A DNA stretch of 64,000 bases from Mycobacterium paraense (GTDB taxonomy: Bacteria > Actinomycetota > Actinomycetes > Mycobacteriales > Mycobacteriaceae), in NCBI RefSeq assembly GCF_002101815.1, contig NZ_LQPM01000049.1, forward strand, positions 62,001 through 126,000. Reading direction: 5' to 3'. Positions 7,401 to 16,466 of this stretch are shown one piece after another (positions within the stretch are counted from its first letter, which is position 1; every line of letters begins with the position of its first letter). The notes under the pieces are model-generated. The model was not told the DNA's origin and searched no databases. It was given only the letters and a program-made list of their open reading frames with translations. A program made the translations under genes and the position numbers.

Positions 7401-10400
7401 TCATCCGTGGCTGCCGGGAGTGCCGGGGACAACCGTTCCGATTCCTTGGGTGGTGGCCGCACCGCCGTCCCCACCGGCACCGCCGGGGGTGCCAGTCCCG
7501 CCGTCCCCACCGTTGCCTCCGGTCGGGGTAGCCGCCGAGAACGTCGAGTTGATCGCCGCAAGACCGCCGGCCCCCCCGGCGCCACCGACGCCGGTACCGC
7601 CGATGTCGCCCGTGCCACCGTCGCCGCCACGTCCGCCGTTGGCGTTTCCGAATCCGTTCGTGACGGCCTGCCCACCGGTACCACCGGCACCGCCGGAGGG
7701 GCCGTTGCCTCCACGGCCGGCGTCGCCGCCGGTGCCGATCGCCGAAGAGGTGGCGGTCTGGACGGTCACATCACCGCCGTCGCCACCGACCCCACCGACG
7801 CCGGCAGTGCCGGCGCCGCCGTCGCCGCCGTGGCCGCCGGCGACGTTTCCGAATCCGTTGGTGACGACCCCTCCACCGGCTCCGCCGTCGCCGCCGGAGC
7901 TGCCGCCCCCGCCCACGCCACCGCCGCCGCCGGTGCCGATGGCCGCGGAGGAACTGGTCTGAATGGTCACGCCGCCGCCGGTCCCGCCATCCCCACCGAC
8001 GCCGACAGTGCCGGCGCCACCGGCGCCACCGTGCCCGCCGGTGACTGCTCCGGTTCCGTTGGTGATGACGGCCCCGCCGTTTCCACCGGCACCACCCGAG
8101 CTGCCACCGCCGCCCTGGCCGGCGTCGCCGCCGGTTCCGGTGCCCGAGGACGTGCCCTGGATGGCCACGCCGCCGCCGTTCCCGCCGGCCCCGCCGACAC
8201 CGTTGCTGCCGGTACCGCCGTCGCCGCCATGGCCGCCGGTGGTATTGCCCGTTCCGTTCGTCTGGACGGCGCCGCCGGCCCCACCGGCACCGCCGGAACT
8301 GCCGTTTCCGCCGGTGCCACCGGCACCGCCGGTTCCGGCCGCCGGAGACGAGGTGCTCTGGATGGCCACGCCGCCGCCGGCACCGCCGGTCCCACCGACA
8401 CCGGTAGTGCCGGAACCACCGTCGCCGCCATGGCCGCCAGTAGTGGCGCCCGTGCCGTTCGTGAGGACCGCCCCACCGACTCCACCCCCACCACCGGAGG
8501 CGCCATTCCCGCCTTTGCCACCGACGCCGCCGGTGACGGCGACCGAAGAGGCAGCACTCTGGATGGCCACGCCACCACCGGCCCCACCGGCCCCGCCGAC
8601 GCCGGTAGTGCCGGTACCGCCGTCACCGCCCACGCCAGCGTTGACGGCTCCCGTGCCGTTGGTGAGAACCTGCCCGCCGGCCCCACCGGCACCACCGGAG
8701 GCGCCATTCCCGCCAATGCCACCGCCGCCGCCCGTGGCGATGCCCGACGAGGCAGCGCTCTGGATGGCCACGCCGCCGCCAGCCCCACCGACGCCGCCAA
8801 CGCCGGTGCCGGCGGCTCCACCGGCGCCGCCATGGCCACCGGTGGTGTCACCCGTTCCGTTCGTGACGACGACCCCACCGGCACCACCGGCACCACCGGA
8901 GGCGCCGCTGCCGCCAGTGCCGCCGTCGCCACCCGTGACGGCGGCCGAAGAACCACCGTTCTGGAACTGAACGCTGCCGCCGGCCCCGCCGGCCCCACCG
9001 ACACCGCCGCTGCCGGTCCCACCGCCGCCGCCATGGCCACCGAGGGTGGCGCCGAATCCGTTCGTGACGACCACCCCGCCGGCCCCACCGACACCGCCGG
9101 AGCTGCCGTTTCCGCCAGTGCCACCGGTGCCGCCGGTGACGGCCGCCGAAGAAGCACCGTTCTGGAACTGGACGCTGCCGCCGGCCCCGCCGGCCCCACC
9201 GAGGCCGATGCTGGCGGTGCCACCGTCACCGCCATGGCCGCCGGTGGTGTTGCCCGCTCCCGCCGTGATGACCTGTCCACCGGCGCCGCCGGCACCACCG
9301 AAGGTGCCGCTCCCGCCGTTGCCGCCGGTGCCGCCGAGGACCGGGACGGCAGAGGATGCGTTTTGGATAACCACGGCGCCCCCGGCCCCGCCGGCCCCAC
9401 CGACACCGCCGGTGCTGTTGCCACCGGCGCCGCCCGTGCCGGGCGCGACGGCCCCTGTGCCGACGGTGGAGACGCTGGCCCCGGCGCCGCCGGTGCCGCC
9501 GTTGCCGCTGCCCGGGGCGTCGCCGCCTTTACCGCCGTTGCCTCCCTGCGAAATGGCAGCACCGCCCGCGCCCCCGTTACCGCCGTTGCCGTTGCCGGCG
9601 CCGCTGCCGCCGTCGCCGCCGTTACCGCCGGTGCCTGTCTGGGCAAACGCGGCACCGCCGGCGCCGCCGTTACCGCCGTGACCGTTGCCGGCGGCGTCGC
9701 CGCCGGTACCGCCTTGGCCACCGCTGCTACCGCTTCCGCCGGCGCCGCCGTTGCCGCCGTCCGGATGCAGCGCAGTGCCGGCCGCGCCGTTCCCACCGGC
9801 GCCGCCGGCCCCGGACGTACCGGTGGTGCCGCCGGCGCCGCTGCCGCCCGGGGTGCCGAAGATGCCGGCGGAACCGCCGGCGCCACCGGCGCCGGCGAGG
9901 CCGCCCAAGCCGCCCGCGCCGCCGGCGCCACCTGTGCCGTTGTTGATGCTGAAGTCGCCGACCCCGCCGGTACCGCCGGCGCCGCCGTTGCCGCCGGACC
10001 CGCCCTGGCCGCCGTGCCCGCCGGAGCTCAGGAAGCCGACGGCGTTGCCGCCGGCGCCACCGGCCCCTCCGGCGCCGCCGGCGAAGCTCGAGCCCGGGGA
10101 GCCGGGAGCGCCCGTGGCGCCCGTGGCGCTGTCCCCGCCGTTGCCTCCGGCACCGCCGGCACCGCCGGACCCGCCAAACAGCGACTCGCTGGCTCCGCCG
10201 GCCCCGCCGTTACCGCCGGCGCCGCCCACCAGGCCGGGCACCGTGCTCGAGCCGCCGTTGCCGCCGGCGCCGCCGTACCCGGCGGGGCCACCGCCCAGCA
10301 GCCCATTCCTGCCGCCGGCCCCGCCGTTGCCGCCGCCCACACCGGCCGTCGTTGCAGACGCGCCGGCCCCGCCGTTGCCGCCGTGGCCGAAAAATCCCGC

Positions 10401-10883
10401 CGACCCGCCGTTGCCGCCGTTTTGCCCGGTCCCCGGCGCGCCGGCCGCGCCGTTGCCGCCGTTGCCCCACAAGATGCCGCCGTCGCCGCCGTTGCCACCC
10501 GGCGTGGTGGCGTCGGCGCCGTCGCCGATGAGCGGACGCCCCGTCAGCGCCTGAACCGGACCGTTGACCGCGTCCAACGCGGACTGCAACGGCGAAGTAT
10601 TGGCCGCCTCCGCGGCCGCATAGGCAGCCCCCGCACTGTCCAAGGCGTGCACGAACCCGGCATGAAACGCCTCTACCTGCGCACTCAGCGCCTGTTGCTC
10701 TTGCGCATAGGTGGCGAACAACTTCGCGATCGCCGCCGACACCTCGTCCTGGGCTGCGGCCGCCACCGCCGTCGTCGAGGGCGCCGCCGTGGCGTAGGCC
10801 GCCCCTATCGTCTGCCTCAGCCCGGCCAAATCGGCTGCCGCGGCGGCCAGAGCTCCCGATGTCGCGATCACATAGGAAGACAT
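7401..10883 (-). CDS. PE_PGRS family protein
   Basis: This 1160-residue protein opens with a PE domain (MSSYVIATSGALAAAAADL) that ends in the ESX secretion signal YAAAE at residues 88-92. The linker GRPLIGDG at residues 115-122 is the usual junction. The remainder is a glycine- and asparagine-rich PGRS region built of GGAGG and GGNGG units, the second half of which is organised in a 201-base higher-order repeat. There is no unique C-terminal domain; it ends in TPGSHG. AAGGTGG precedes ATG 10883. PE_PGRS proteins are exported by ESX-5 to the cell surface. The gene lies in the same direction as the DrrABC operon, 145 bases upstream, but whether it serves the glycolipid pathway is unknown. PE_PGRS genes are typical of a subset of slow-growing mycobacteria. 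Confidence 0.95.
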   Translation of the reverse strand: MSSYVIATSGALAAAAADLAGLRQTIGAAYATAAPSTTAVAAAAQDEVSAAIAKLFATYAQEQQALSAQVEAFHAGFVHALDSAGAAYAAAEAANTSPLQSALDAVNGPVQALTGRPLIGDGADATTPGGNGGDGGILWGNGGNGAAGAPGTGQNGGNGGSAGFFGHGGNGGAGASATTAGVGGGNGGAGGRNGLLGGGPAGYGGAGGNGGSSTVPGLVGGAGGNGGAGGASESLFGGSGGAGGAGGNGGDSATGATGAPGSPGSSFAGGAGGAGGAGGNAVGFLSSGGHGGQGGSGGNGGAGGTGGVGDFSINNGTGGAGGAGGLGGLAGAGGAGGSAGIFGTPGGSGAGGTTGTSGAGGAGGNGAAGTALHPDGGNGGAGGSGSSGGQGGTGGDAAGNGHGGNGGAGGAAFAQTGTGGNGGDGGSGAGNGNGGNGGAGGAAISQGGNGGKGGDAPGSGNGGTGGAGASVSTVGTGAVAPGTGGAGGNSTGGVGGAGGAGGAVVIQNASSAVPVLGGTGGNGGSGTFGGAGGAGGQVITAGAGNTTGGHGGDGGTASIGLGGAGGAGGSVQFQNGASSAAVTGGTGGTGGNGSSGGVGGAGGVVVTNGFGATLGGHGGGGGTGSGGVGGAGGAGGSVQFQNGGSSAAVTGGDGGTGGSGASGGAGGAGGVVVTNGTGDTTGGHGGAGGAAGTGVGGVGGAGGGVAIQSAASSGIATGGGGGIGGNGASGGAGGAGGQVLTNGTGAVNAGVGGDGGTGTTGVGGAGGAGGGVAIQSAASSVAVTGGVGGKGGNGASGGGGGVGGAVLTNGTGATTGGHGGDGGSGTTGVGGTGGAGGGVAIQSTSSPAAGTGGAGGTGGNGSSGGAGGAGGAVQTNGTGNTTGGHGGDGGTGSNGVGGAGGNGGGVAIQGTSSGTGTGGDAGQGGGGSSGGAGGNGGAVITNGTGAVTGGHGGAGGAGTVGVGGDGGTGGGVTIQTSSSAAIGTGGGGGVGGGGSSGGDGGAGGGVVTNGFGNVAGGHGGDGGAGTAGVGGVGGDGGDVTVQTATSSAIGTGGDAGRGGNGPSGGAGGTGGQAVTNGFGNANGGRGGDGGTGDIGGTGVGGAGGAGGLAAINSTFSAATPTGGNGGDGGTGTPGGAGGDGGAATTQGIGTVVPGTPGSHG
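7540..9375 (-). repeat. Ten-copy 201-base higher-order repeat inside the PGRS region
   Basis: About ten units of 66-68 residues follow each other, each marked by two non-glycine islands: a VAIQ-like island followed by SS, and a TNGTG or TNGFG island. The DNA landmark CTGGATGGCCACGCC recurs at 8157, 8358, 8559 and 8760, exactly 201 bases apart. Outer units have drifted (VQFQNGGSS, VTIQTSSS, LAAINSTFS). This is coding tandem amplification, not a CRISPR array. Confidence 0.85.
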
Positions 10884-11129
10884 TGGATTCCACCTTGGCG
10901 GGGCCGGCTAGAGGATTCGGGTGATTTTAGGCGTAGGTTACGCGTGTCTAATAGAGTTTGGAATCCGATTCATAAAGTTTGATCCGAGCTCAATTCGCAT
11001 ACCTGGGGAACACATCGCAGCGCAGAGCGCACGTCGTGTGACTGCTGCGACAGGAGCGAACTAGGCGTCAGGTGTGCTGCGGTGACCGGTGGTCAGGCTT
11101 TCCGCCGCTGACCTCCGTCGATTGTTGAG

Positions 11130-12131
11130 TCAAGCGGGCACGCGCAGCGGAAGACCGGCAGCGCGATACATCGCGTCGATCACGGTCATGTTCTCGATCG
11201 CTTCCTGCGGTGTCGTCTTCACCGGTGCGCCGCGCAGCACCGCCGCGGCGAACGCGTCGAGCTGATGCGCATACGTCGAGCGTCCCGCCGTGAAGTTCTC
11301 CACTCGCCTCCCGCTCCTCGACCGGACGGAGAACCGCTGGAACGGGATCAACGGGTTGAGCCGCAGCTCACCCCGGTCGCCCACCACCTTCACGGTCAAG
11401 TGCGGCAGATCGGTCGACCACATCGAGCAGTGGATCCGGCCGGTGTGCCCACCGGCGAACCGCAGCTCGGCCGTCATGGCCCGGTCCACGTCGGGGCCGC
11501 GCAGTTTCGCCCGCGCCGCGACGACCGCCGGAGTCGAACCGCCGAACCTGCGCACCATGTCGACCGCATAACAGCCGAGGTCCATCAGCGCGCCACCGGC
11601 CAGCGCGTAGTTGTAGCGGTTGTGCGAGAACTGCGGCATCCAGAAGCACCACTTCGCCTCCACCCGCTGCAGCTTGCCGAGCTCGTCCGAGGCGAGGATC
11701 TCCTCCACGCGCGACGCGCACGGGTGGTAGCGGTAGTGGAATGCCTCCATCACGACCCGATCCGACTTGGCGGCCAGGTCGGCGACCTCACGGGCCTCGG
11801 CGGCATTGGCAGTGAACGGCTTCTCACACAGCACGTGCTTGCCCGCGTCAAGCGCGGCCCGAGTCCACCGGCCGTGCAGGCCGATCGGCAGCGGGTTATA
11901 GATGGCGTCCAGTTCCGGATCGGCGAGCAACGCCTCGTAGCTGTCGTGCACCCGGGCGATGCCGTGCTTGGCGGCGAAGTCTCGCGCGCGAGACGGGTCG
12001 CGCGCGGCCACCGCGGCCACCACGACCTCGGGGTTTCCCCGAGCGGGTTTGATGAGCGCCGCCGGCGTGATGCGCGCGGCCCCCAGGATGCCGATCCGCA
12101 CCGGCGCGCCGCCTCCAGACACGGTCGGCAT
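11130..12131 (-). CDS. Gfo/Idh/MocA family oxidoreductase
   Basis: This 333-residue protein has an N-terminal Rossmann fold beginning VRIGILGAARITPAAL and the family motif CEKPF, which holds the catalytic lysine. These enzymes oxidise or reduce sugars, cyclitols and nucleotide sugars with NAD(P). I chose ATG 12131 (MPTVSGGG) because the Rossmann strand begins ten residues later; the longer reading to 12236 overlaps the divergent glycosyltransferase. The gene is divergent from the GT4 gene with only 44 bases between them, so they probably share a promoter region. In this setting it may modify a sugar used by the neighbouring glycosyltransferases. The exact substrate cannot be read from the sequence. 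Confidence 0.88.
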   Translation of the reverse strand: MPTVSGGGAPVRIGILGAARITPAALIKPARGNPEVVVAAVAARDPSRARDFAAKHGIARVHDSYEALLADPELDAIYNPLPIGLHGRWTRAALDAGKHVLCEKPFTANAAEAREVADLAAKSDRVVMEAFHYRYHPCASRVEEILASDELGKLQRVEAKWCFWMPQFSHNRYNYALAGGALMDLGCYAVDMVRRFGGSTPAVVAARAKLRGPDVDRAMTAELRFAGGHTGRIHCSMWSTDLPHLTVKVVGDRGELRLNPLIPFQRFSVRSRSGRRVENFTAGRSTYAHQLDAFAAAVLRGAPVKTTPQEAIENMTVIDAMYRAAGLPLRVPA

Positions 12132-12175
12132 GCTAGCCGTTCGCGGGTCAGTCCGGCCGATTTCGGCACCCGAAA

Positions 12176-13387
12176 ATGGTTGCCGCTGGTACCGTGCGCC
12201 GCGTGAGAACCCGGCTTCGCGCCATCGCGGCTGCACGGACGGCGAGCCCTACCCCCCGGGTGATGGTGATCTCGAACGTCGGAAGTTTCGGCGGCGGAGG
12301 CGCGCTCGACTTTCGCGACATGGTCTTGGCGATCCACGAAAATCGGCCCGACGTAGACGTGGTCGCCGTGTGCCCGTGGAAGGGAAGCCTGGTGACGGAG
12401 TGCGCTCGGCACGATATCCGGACCAAGATCACCTGGATACCGGGCTGGGCTTTTCTCGTACGGTCGGGGGCGCCGCGCATCGAGGCGCTGATCGGCACGA
12501 TTCCGTATTTCGCGATGCTGCTTGTCGGCGTGGTGCACGCGGCGTTCCTGCTTATTCGTCAGCGCCCGACGATGGTGCTCACCAATACGATGGTCATTCC
12601 TGCGCACGCGATCGCCGCCAAACTGCTCGGCATCCCGCATTACTGGCTGGTCCGCGAGTTCGGCAAAGACGACCATCGGCTTTGGTTTCTGCTGGGTTAC
12701 CGCAGAACCATTCGCCTCATCGGTCGGCTTTCGGAGGCGGTGATCTGCAATTCGCGGGCGGTCGAGAACGCTCTGCTCGCAGTGGATCCCACGATGACGA
12801 CGCACGTGGTCTACCCGGTCGTCGACACCCCACTCGGCACACCGCCGCAGCGGCACCCGGGCGAGCGGATGCGCGCCGTATTGGTCGGTTACTTCTCTGA
12901 AGCAAAGGGACAACGCATCGCAGTCGAGGCGGTGGCCATCGCCCGGAAGGCGGGCGTCGACATCGAGTTGACATTGGTCGGCGCCGGCAACCAGAAGCCG
13001 CTTCGCGAACTTGCCCGACGGCTGGGCGTCGAGGACCTGGTCACCATTCATGGGCGCACCCGCGACGTCGGACGCTTCTGGTCCGCCGCCCACGTCGGCC
13101 TCATGTGCAGCCAATGCGAGGCATTCGGCCGGGTCACCGTCGAGGCGATGAGAGCCGGACTGCCGGTGTGTGGGACGAACGCCGGTGGCACACCGGAAAT
13201 CATCGATCCGGGAGTCAACGGACTGCTGAGCCCTGCCGGCGACGCGAACGCACTCGCGGCCAACCTGATGACACTGGAATCCGACGAAGACCTACGTCGT
13301 AAGCTCGCCGCTCGCGCGGTCGAAACGCCACGCTTCCAACGCGACCGTCATGACGACGAATTCACCGCCCTTCTTGGTCTGTGTTGA
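12176..13387 (+). CDS. GT4-type glycosyltransferase
   Basis: This 403-residue protein has the two-domain pattern of retaining GT4 enzymes. The N-terminal acceptor domain contains VMVISNVGSFGGGGA and a hydrophobic stretch near residues 105-125 that could dock on the membrane. The C-terminal donor domain has the EX7E-type motif in EAFGRVTVEAMRAG followed by NAGGTPEIIDPGVNGLL. ATG 12176 is used; later starts are possible because the fold proper begins near residue 28. It is the only GT4 enzyme of the locus and is divergent from the Gfo/Idh-type gene. It should add a sugar from a nucleotide donor to the glycolipid or an intermediate at the inner face of the membrane. Confidence 0.88.
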   Translation: MVAAGTVRRVRTRLRAIAAARTASPTPRVMVISNVGSFGGGGALDFRDMVLAIHENRPDVDVVAVCPWKGSLVTECARHDIRTKITWIPGWAFLVRSGAPRIEALIGTIPYFAMLLVGVVHAAFLLIRQRPTMVLTNTMVIPAHAIAAKLLGIPHYWLVREFGKDDHRLWFLLGYRRTIRLIGRLSEAVICNSRAVENALLAVDPTMTTHVVYPVVDTPLGTPPQRHPGERMRAVLVGYFSEAKGQRIAVEAVAIARKAGVDIELTLVGAGNQKPLRELARRLGVEDLVTIHGRTRDVGRFWSAAHVGLMCSQCEAFGRVTVEAMRAGLPVCGTNAGGTPEIIDPGVNGLLSPAGDANALAANLMTLESDEDLRRKLAARAVETPRFQRDRHDDEFTALLGLC

Positions 13388-13497
13388 AGCGCCGCGGCAG
13401 AAAACTTTCCAACCCATCCGTCCGTAATGCGCGATGCTACGATCTCGATTCGCCGAGACGGGCCAAGCGTTGAACCATCATCGGCTGAGGAGTTGAT

Positions 13498-15147
13498 TTG
13501 GCTGTCGGCGAGGTGAGCGCGCGCGAGGCCGAACGCGTGGTGTGGGACGCGATCGTCGTGGGCACCGGCATGGGCGGCGGGATGCTGGGCTACTCGCTGG
13601 CCCGCTCGGGACGGCGGGTCTTGTTCGTCGAAAAGGGCCGCTCGACACTGCCCGGCACGGCCGGCACCATCCGCGCGGCCATGCCCGAACTGGCCGAACC
13701 GCGCGCCTACCGTTCGGCAGAGGCCTACTTCGACGCGTTGGCCAGGGCCGGCCGGAGCACCGACGAGATCGAAGACGTCACCGGACGCTCGCCCAAGCGG
13801 TTCACCCCGTTTATCGGCAGCGGCACCGGCGGCTCGTCCGCGCTGTACGGCATGGTCTGCGAACGCTTCTTCGTGGAGGACTTCACCCCGCGGAAAAATT
13901 TCCGCGACCCCGGCGATTCAACCGTGCCGGACGCCTGGCCGGTCAGCTACGAACAAATGAGTCCCTGGTATGCCGAGGCCGAGAAACTCCTGGGGGTCCG
14001 CGGCGAACCTGATCCACTGCGTCCGGAGGCCGCGGCCGTCGGTTTGCCCCCGGCGCCGCCCTTTTCGCCGGACAACCGGCCCCTGGTCGACCACCTGTCA
14101 GGCCTCGGGCTGCATCCGTATCACCTGCCGATGGCCTGCGATTACACGGAGGGGTGTGCCACCTGTCAGGCGTATCTCTGCGACAAGTCGTGCAAAAACG
14201 AGGCCGGCCGCAATGGGGTGCTGCGGGCCGTCACCGAGCACGGCGCCCAGCTGCTGGCCGAGTGCCGGGTGCTGCGCCTGGAAGCCGACCGCACCCAGGT
14301 GCGCCAGGTGATCGCCCAGCATCGCTCGGGCACGCTGACATTGCGGGCCAAGGTGGTGGTGTTGGCCGCCGGCGCACTGGCCACACCGGTGCTTTTGCTC
14401 AATTCCCGCTCGGGTGACTGGCCGGCCGGATTGGCCAACGGCTCCGATTGGGTCGGGCGCAACTTGATGCGTCACCTGATGGACTGGATCGAGGTCTGGC
14501 CGGAACGCGGCTGCAAGATCACCGAAGAGAACAAGGAGATCGGGCTCAACGACTTCTATTTCTATGAGGGGCAGAAGTTCGGCACCCTGCAGTCGGCCAG
14601 CGCGATGGCGAAGTTGGCCTCCATGGACATGCTGACCAACCACCCCGGCTGGCAGCCGGCGATGCTGCGCCTGCTGAGCCCGGCGATCCGGCCGATCTAC
14701 GACCGCTTCTTCAGCGGCGGGCTCGTGCTGGTCCCGATCATGGAAGACCTGCCGTACCTGGACAACCGCGTGCAGCCCAGTGACCGACCCGGCGCGGACG
14801 GCCGGCAACGGCTGCGGCTCCAATATCGGTTACACCCCAGTGAGATCGAGCGCCGCAAGCTGTTTTTGCGGCAGGTGAAGGGGGCGTTGAAACCGTTTCG
14901 CACGCTCACACTGCGGACCGGAGCAAACAACTCGACCCTGGGCCATGTCTGCGGCACGTGCCGCTTCGGTGACGATCCCAAGACCAGCGTGCTGGACCCC
15001 CGAAACCGGGCGCACGAGGTGGACAACCTCTACGTGGTCGACGCCTCGTTCTTTCCGTCCAGCGCCGGCTTGAATCCCAGTCTGACGGTCGCGGCGAACG
15101 CTCTGCGGGTGGCTACGCACGTCAACGAGGCGCATTTCGCCGCCTGA
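13498..15147 (+). CDS. GMC family FAD-dependent oxidoreductase
   Basis: This 549-residue protein starts with the FAD-binding fold DAIVVGTGMGGGMLGYSLA and ends with the GMC C-terminal signature around NLYVVDASFFPSSAGLNPSL. A cysteine-rich patch, CDYTEGCATCQAYLCDKSC, lies near residues 211-229. GMC enzymes oxidise alcohols or sugars, including sterol and polyol hydroxyls. The start is TTG 13498, seven bases after AGGAG; GTG 13513 is an alternative. It follows the GT4 gene by 110 bases on the same strand. A role in oxidising a sugar or lipid hydroxyl of the product is an inference from its place between glycosyltransferases. Confidence 0.88.
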   Translation: MAVGEVSAREAERVVWDAIVVGTGMGGGMLGYSLARSGRRVLFVEKGRSTLPGTAGTIRAAMPELAEPRAYRSAEAYFDALARAGRSTDEIEDVTGRSPKRFTPFIGSGTGGSSALYGMVCERFFVEDFTPRKNFRDPGDSTVPDAWPVSYEQMSPWYAEAEKLLGVRGEPDPLRPEAAAVGLPPAPPFSPDNRPLVDHLSGLGLHPYHLPMACDYTEGCATCQAYLCDKSCKNEAGRNGVLRAVTEHGAQLLAECRVLRLEADRTQVRQVIAQHRSGTLTLRAKVVVLAAGALATPVLLLNSRSGDWPAGLANGSDWVGRNLMRHLMDWIEVWPERGCKITEENKEIGLNDFYFYEGQKFGTLQSASAMAKLASMDMLTNHPGWQPAMLRLLSPAIRPIYDRFFSGGLVLVPIMEDLPYLDNRVQPSDRPGADGRQRLRLQYRLHPSEIERRKLFLRQVKGALKPFRTLTLRTGANNSTLGHVCGTCRFGDDPKTSVLDPRNRAHEVDNLYVVDASFFPSSAGLNPSLTVAANALRVATHVNEAHFAA

Positions 15148-15197
15148 GCGTGGAATTCGCCTGCGCGCGAACCGGTCTCGCGTTCTGCCGTCGTCGA

Positions 15198-16466
15198 TCA
15201 GCCAACACGCTTGAGGCGGGCGAAACCTTCCACGAAATCCGCGGCGGCCGCAACGCTTTGGGCCGGTGTCGTCATCCGCGCCGCAACCTCGCTGGCCCGG
15301 GCGGCGTATTGCGGGGCGAGGATGGTCCGCAGGTCGTGCACCAACGATTTCTCGGTAGCGCTCGAAAAGCGCCGGGCGGTGCCCACTTTCAGCCGTTTCA
15401 CCGCGGCTCCCCAGATGCCCTGAACGTCTGCCATCCACAGGACGAGCGTGGGCACTCCGGCGCGCAAGCCCGCGGCCGTGGTGCCCGCGCCACCGTGGTG
15501 CACGAGCGCGCGGCAGGCGGGGAAGATCGTGGCGTAATTGACCGCGCCCACCACCTTCACGTGCTCGAAACGGGGGACGTCGCTGAAGTCCGACGCGGCT
15601 GCGCAGATCAGGGCCCGTTCGCCCAACTGCGCGCAGGCCTTGCCGATCATCGCGATGGTGTCGGCGGCGGACTCGACGGGAATGCTGCCGAACCCGAAGA
15701 AGATCGGCGGTGTTCCCGCGGCAATCCACGAGGCCACCTCGTCGTCGGCGTCCGTCGGTGATTCCATCGTCAGCGTGCCGACAAAGGGCCGCTGCCCATC
15801 CCATTTCGCCCATTCGGTTGCCAGGCCCGGAAAGCACACCTGGTCGTAGGCCTGAATTTCCAGCGATCCCCGTTCGGCGATCCGCCCCGGCGCCGGGCCG
15901 GTGGCCTTCGGCAGGCCCAATTCCCGGCGCTGCGCGTCCTCGACCTTTTTCACCCCGCGCCAAACCAGCCACTCGTAGGCCCTCATCGCCGAGCGGATCA
16001 AGGGCGCCGGCAGCGTCGGGACGAGGCGGCCGTTGACCCGTATCGGGAACCAGAGCAGCGTGGCCAGCGGAATGTCGCGATACTCCGCGACACTGGTGGC
16101 CAGCTCCTGGTAGCTCATGCCAGTCAACAGCAGGTCGGCGCCGTCCGTCACCGAGGTCAGCATCCTGCTCATGTCCGCCCAGTGGCGGGTGCCCGGTTCC
16201 CGGGACTCACGCAGAAACGCGCGCACATCCCGGATCCGCCAGAAGTTTCGGAAGAAATACGCCCAGAAGTTGCGCGTCGATTCCAGCCACGCCTGAACAT
16301 CGGGCCCGTAGCCGACCGCGGCGAGCCCCGCCGCCTCCGCGAAGCCGACCAGGTCCGGCGACACGGCCATGCACACGTCGTGCCCGCGGCGGCGCAATTC
16401 GCGGCCGACGGCGACACCGGGTTCGACATCGCCGCGCGTGCCATAGAACGCCAGCACAAATTTCAT
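15198..16466 (-). CDS. UGT-type glycosyltransferase (Rv1524/Gtf-like), second copy
   Basis: This 422-residue protein is a paralog of the one at 3480-4754. It starts MKFVLAFYGTRGDVEPG and carries the donor-binding segment HHGGAGTTAAGLRAGVP. The pairs RIAERGSLEIQ, EWAKWDG and RPFVGTLT are shared by the two paralogs, but the acceptor half differs, which suggests a different acceptor or position. Here the HHGGAGTT glycines are canonical, whereas the other copy reads HHGGAATT. The gene is convergent with the GMC oxidoreductase (50 bases between stops) and divergent from the PapA-like gene across a 347-base gap. Confidence 0.9.
   Translation of the reverse strand: MKFVLAFYGTRGDVEPGVAVGRELRRRGHDVCMAVSPDLVGFAEAAGLAAVGYGPDVQAWLESTRNFWAYFFRNFWRIRDVRAFLRESREPGTRHWADMSRMLTSVTDGADLLLTGMSYQELATSVAEYRDIPLATLLWFPIRVNGRLVPTLPAPLIRSAMRAYEWLVWRGVKKVEDAQRRELGLPKATGPAPGRIAERGSLEIQAYDQVCFPGLATEWAKWDGQRPFVGTLTMESPTDADDEVASWIAAGTPPIFFGFGSIPVESAADTIAMIGKACAQLGERALICAAASDFSDVPRFEHVKVVGAVNYATIFPACRALVHHGGAGTTAAGLRAGVPTLVLWMADVQGIWGAAVKRLKVGTARRFSSATEKSLVHDLRTILAPQYAARASEVAARMTTPAQSVAAAADFVEGFARLKRVG

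Noticed and set aside
7540..9375. Regular repeats that could look like a CRISPR array
   Set aside because: The period is 201 bases with coding drift in frame, there are no unique spacers of constant length and no cas genes nearby.
7407..10982. Very long open frame (1191 codons) on the plus strand opposite the PE_PGRS gene
   Set aside because: G+C-rich GGC/GCC repeats leave several frames open. The product is a low-complexity Ala/Gly/Thr string, whereas the minus strand has a clear PE domain, ESX signal and ribosome binding site.
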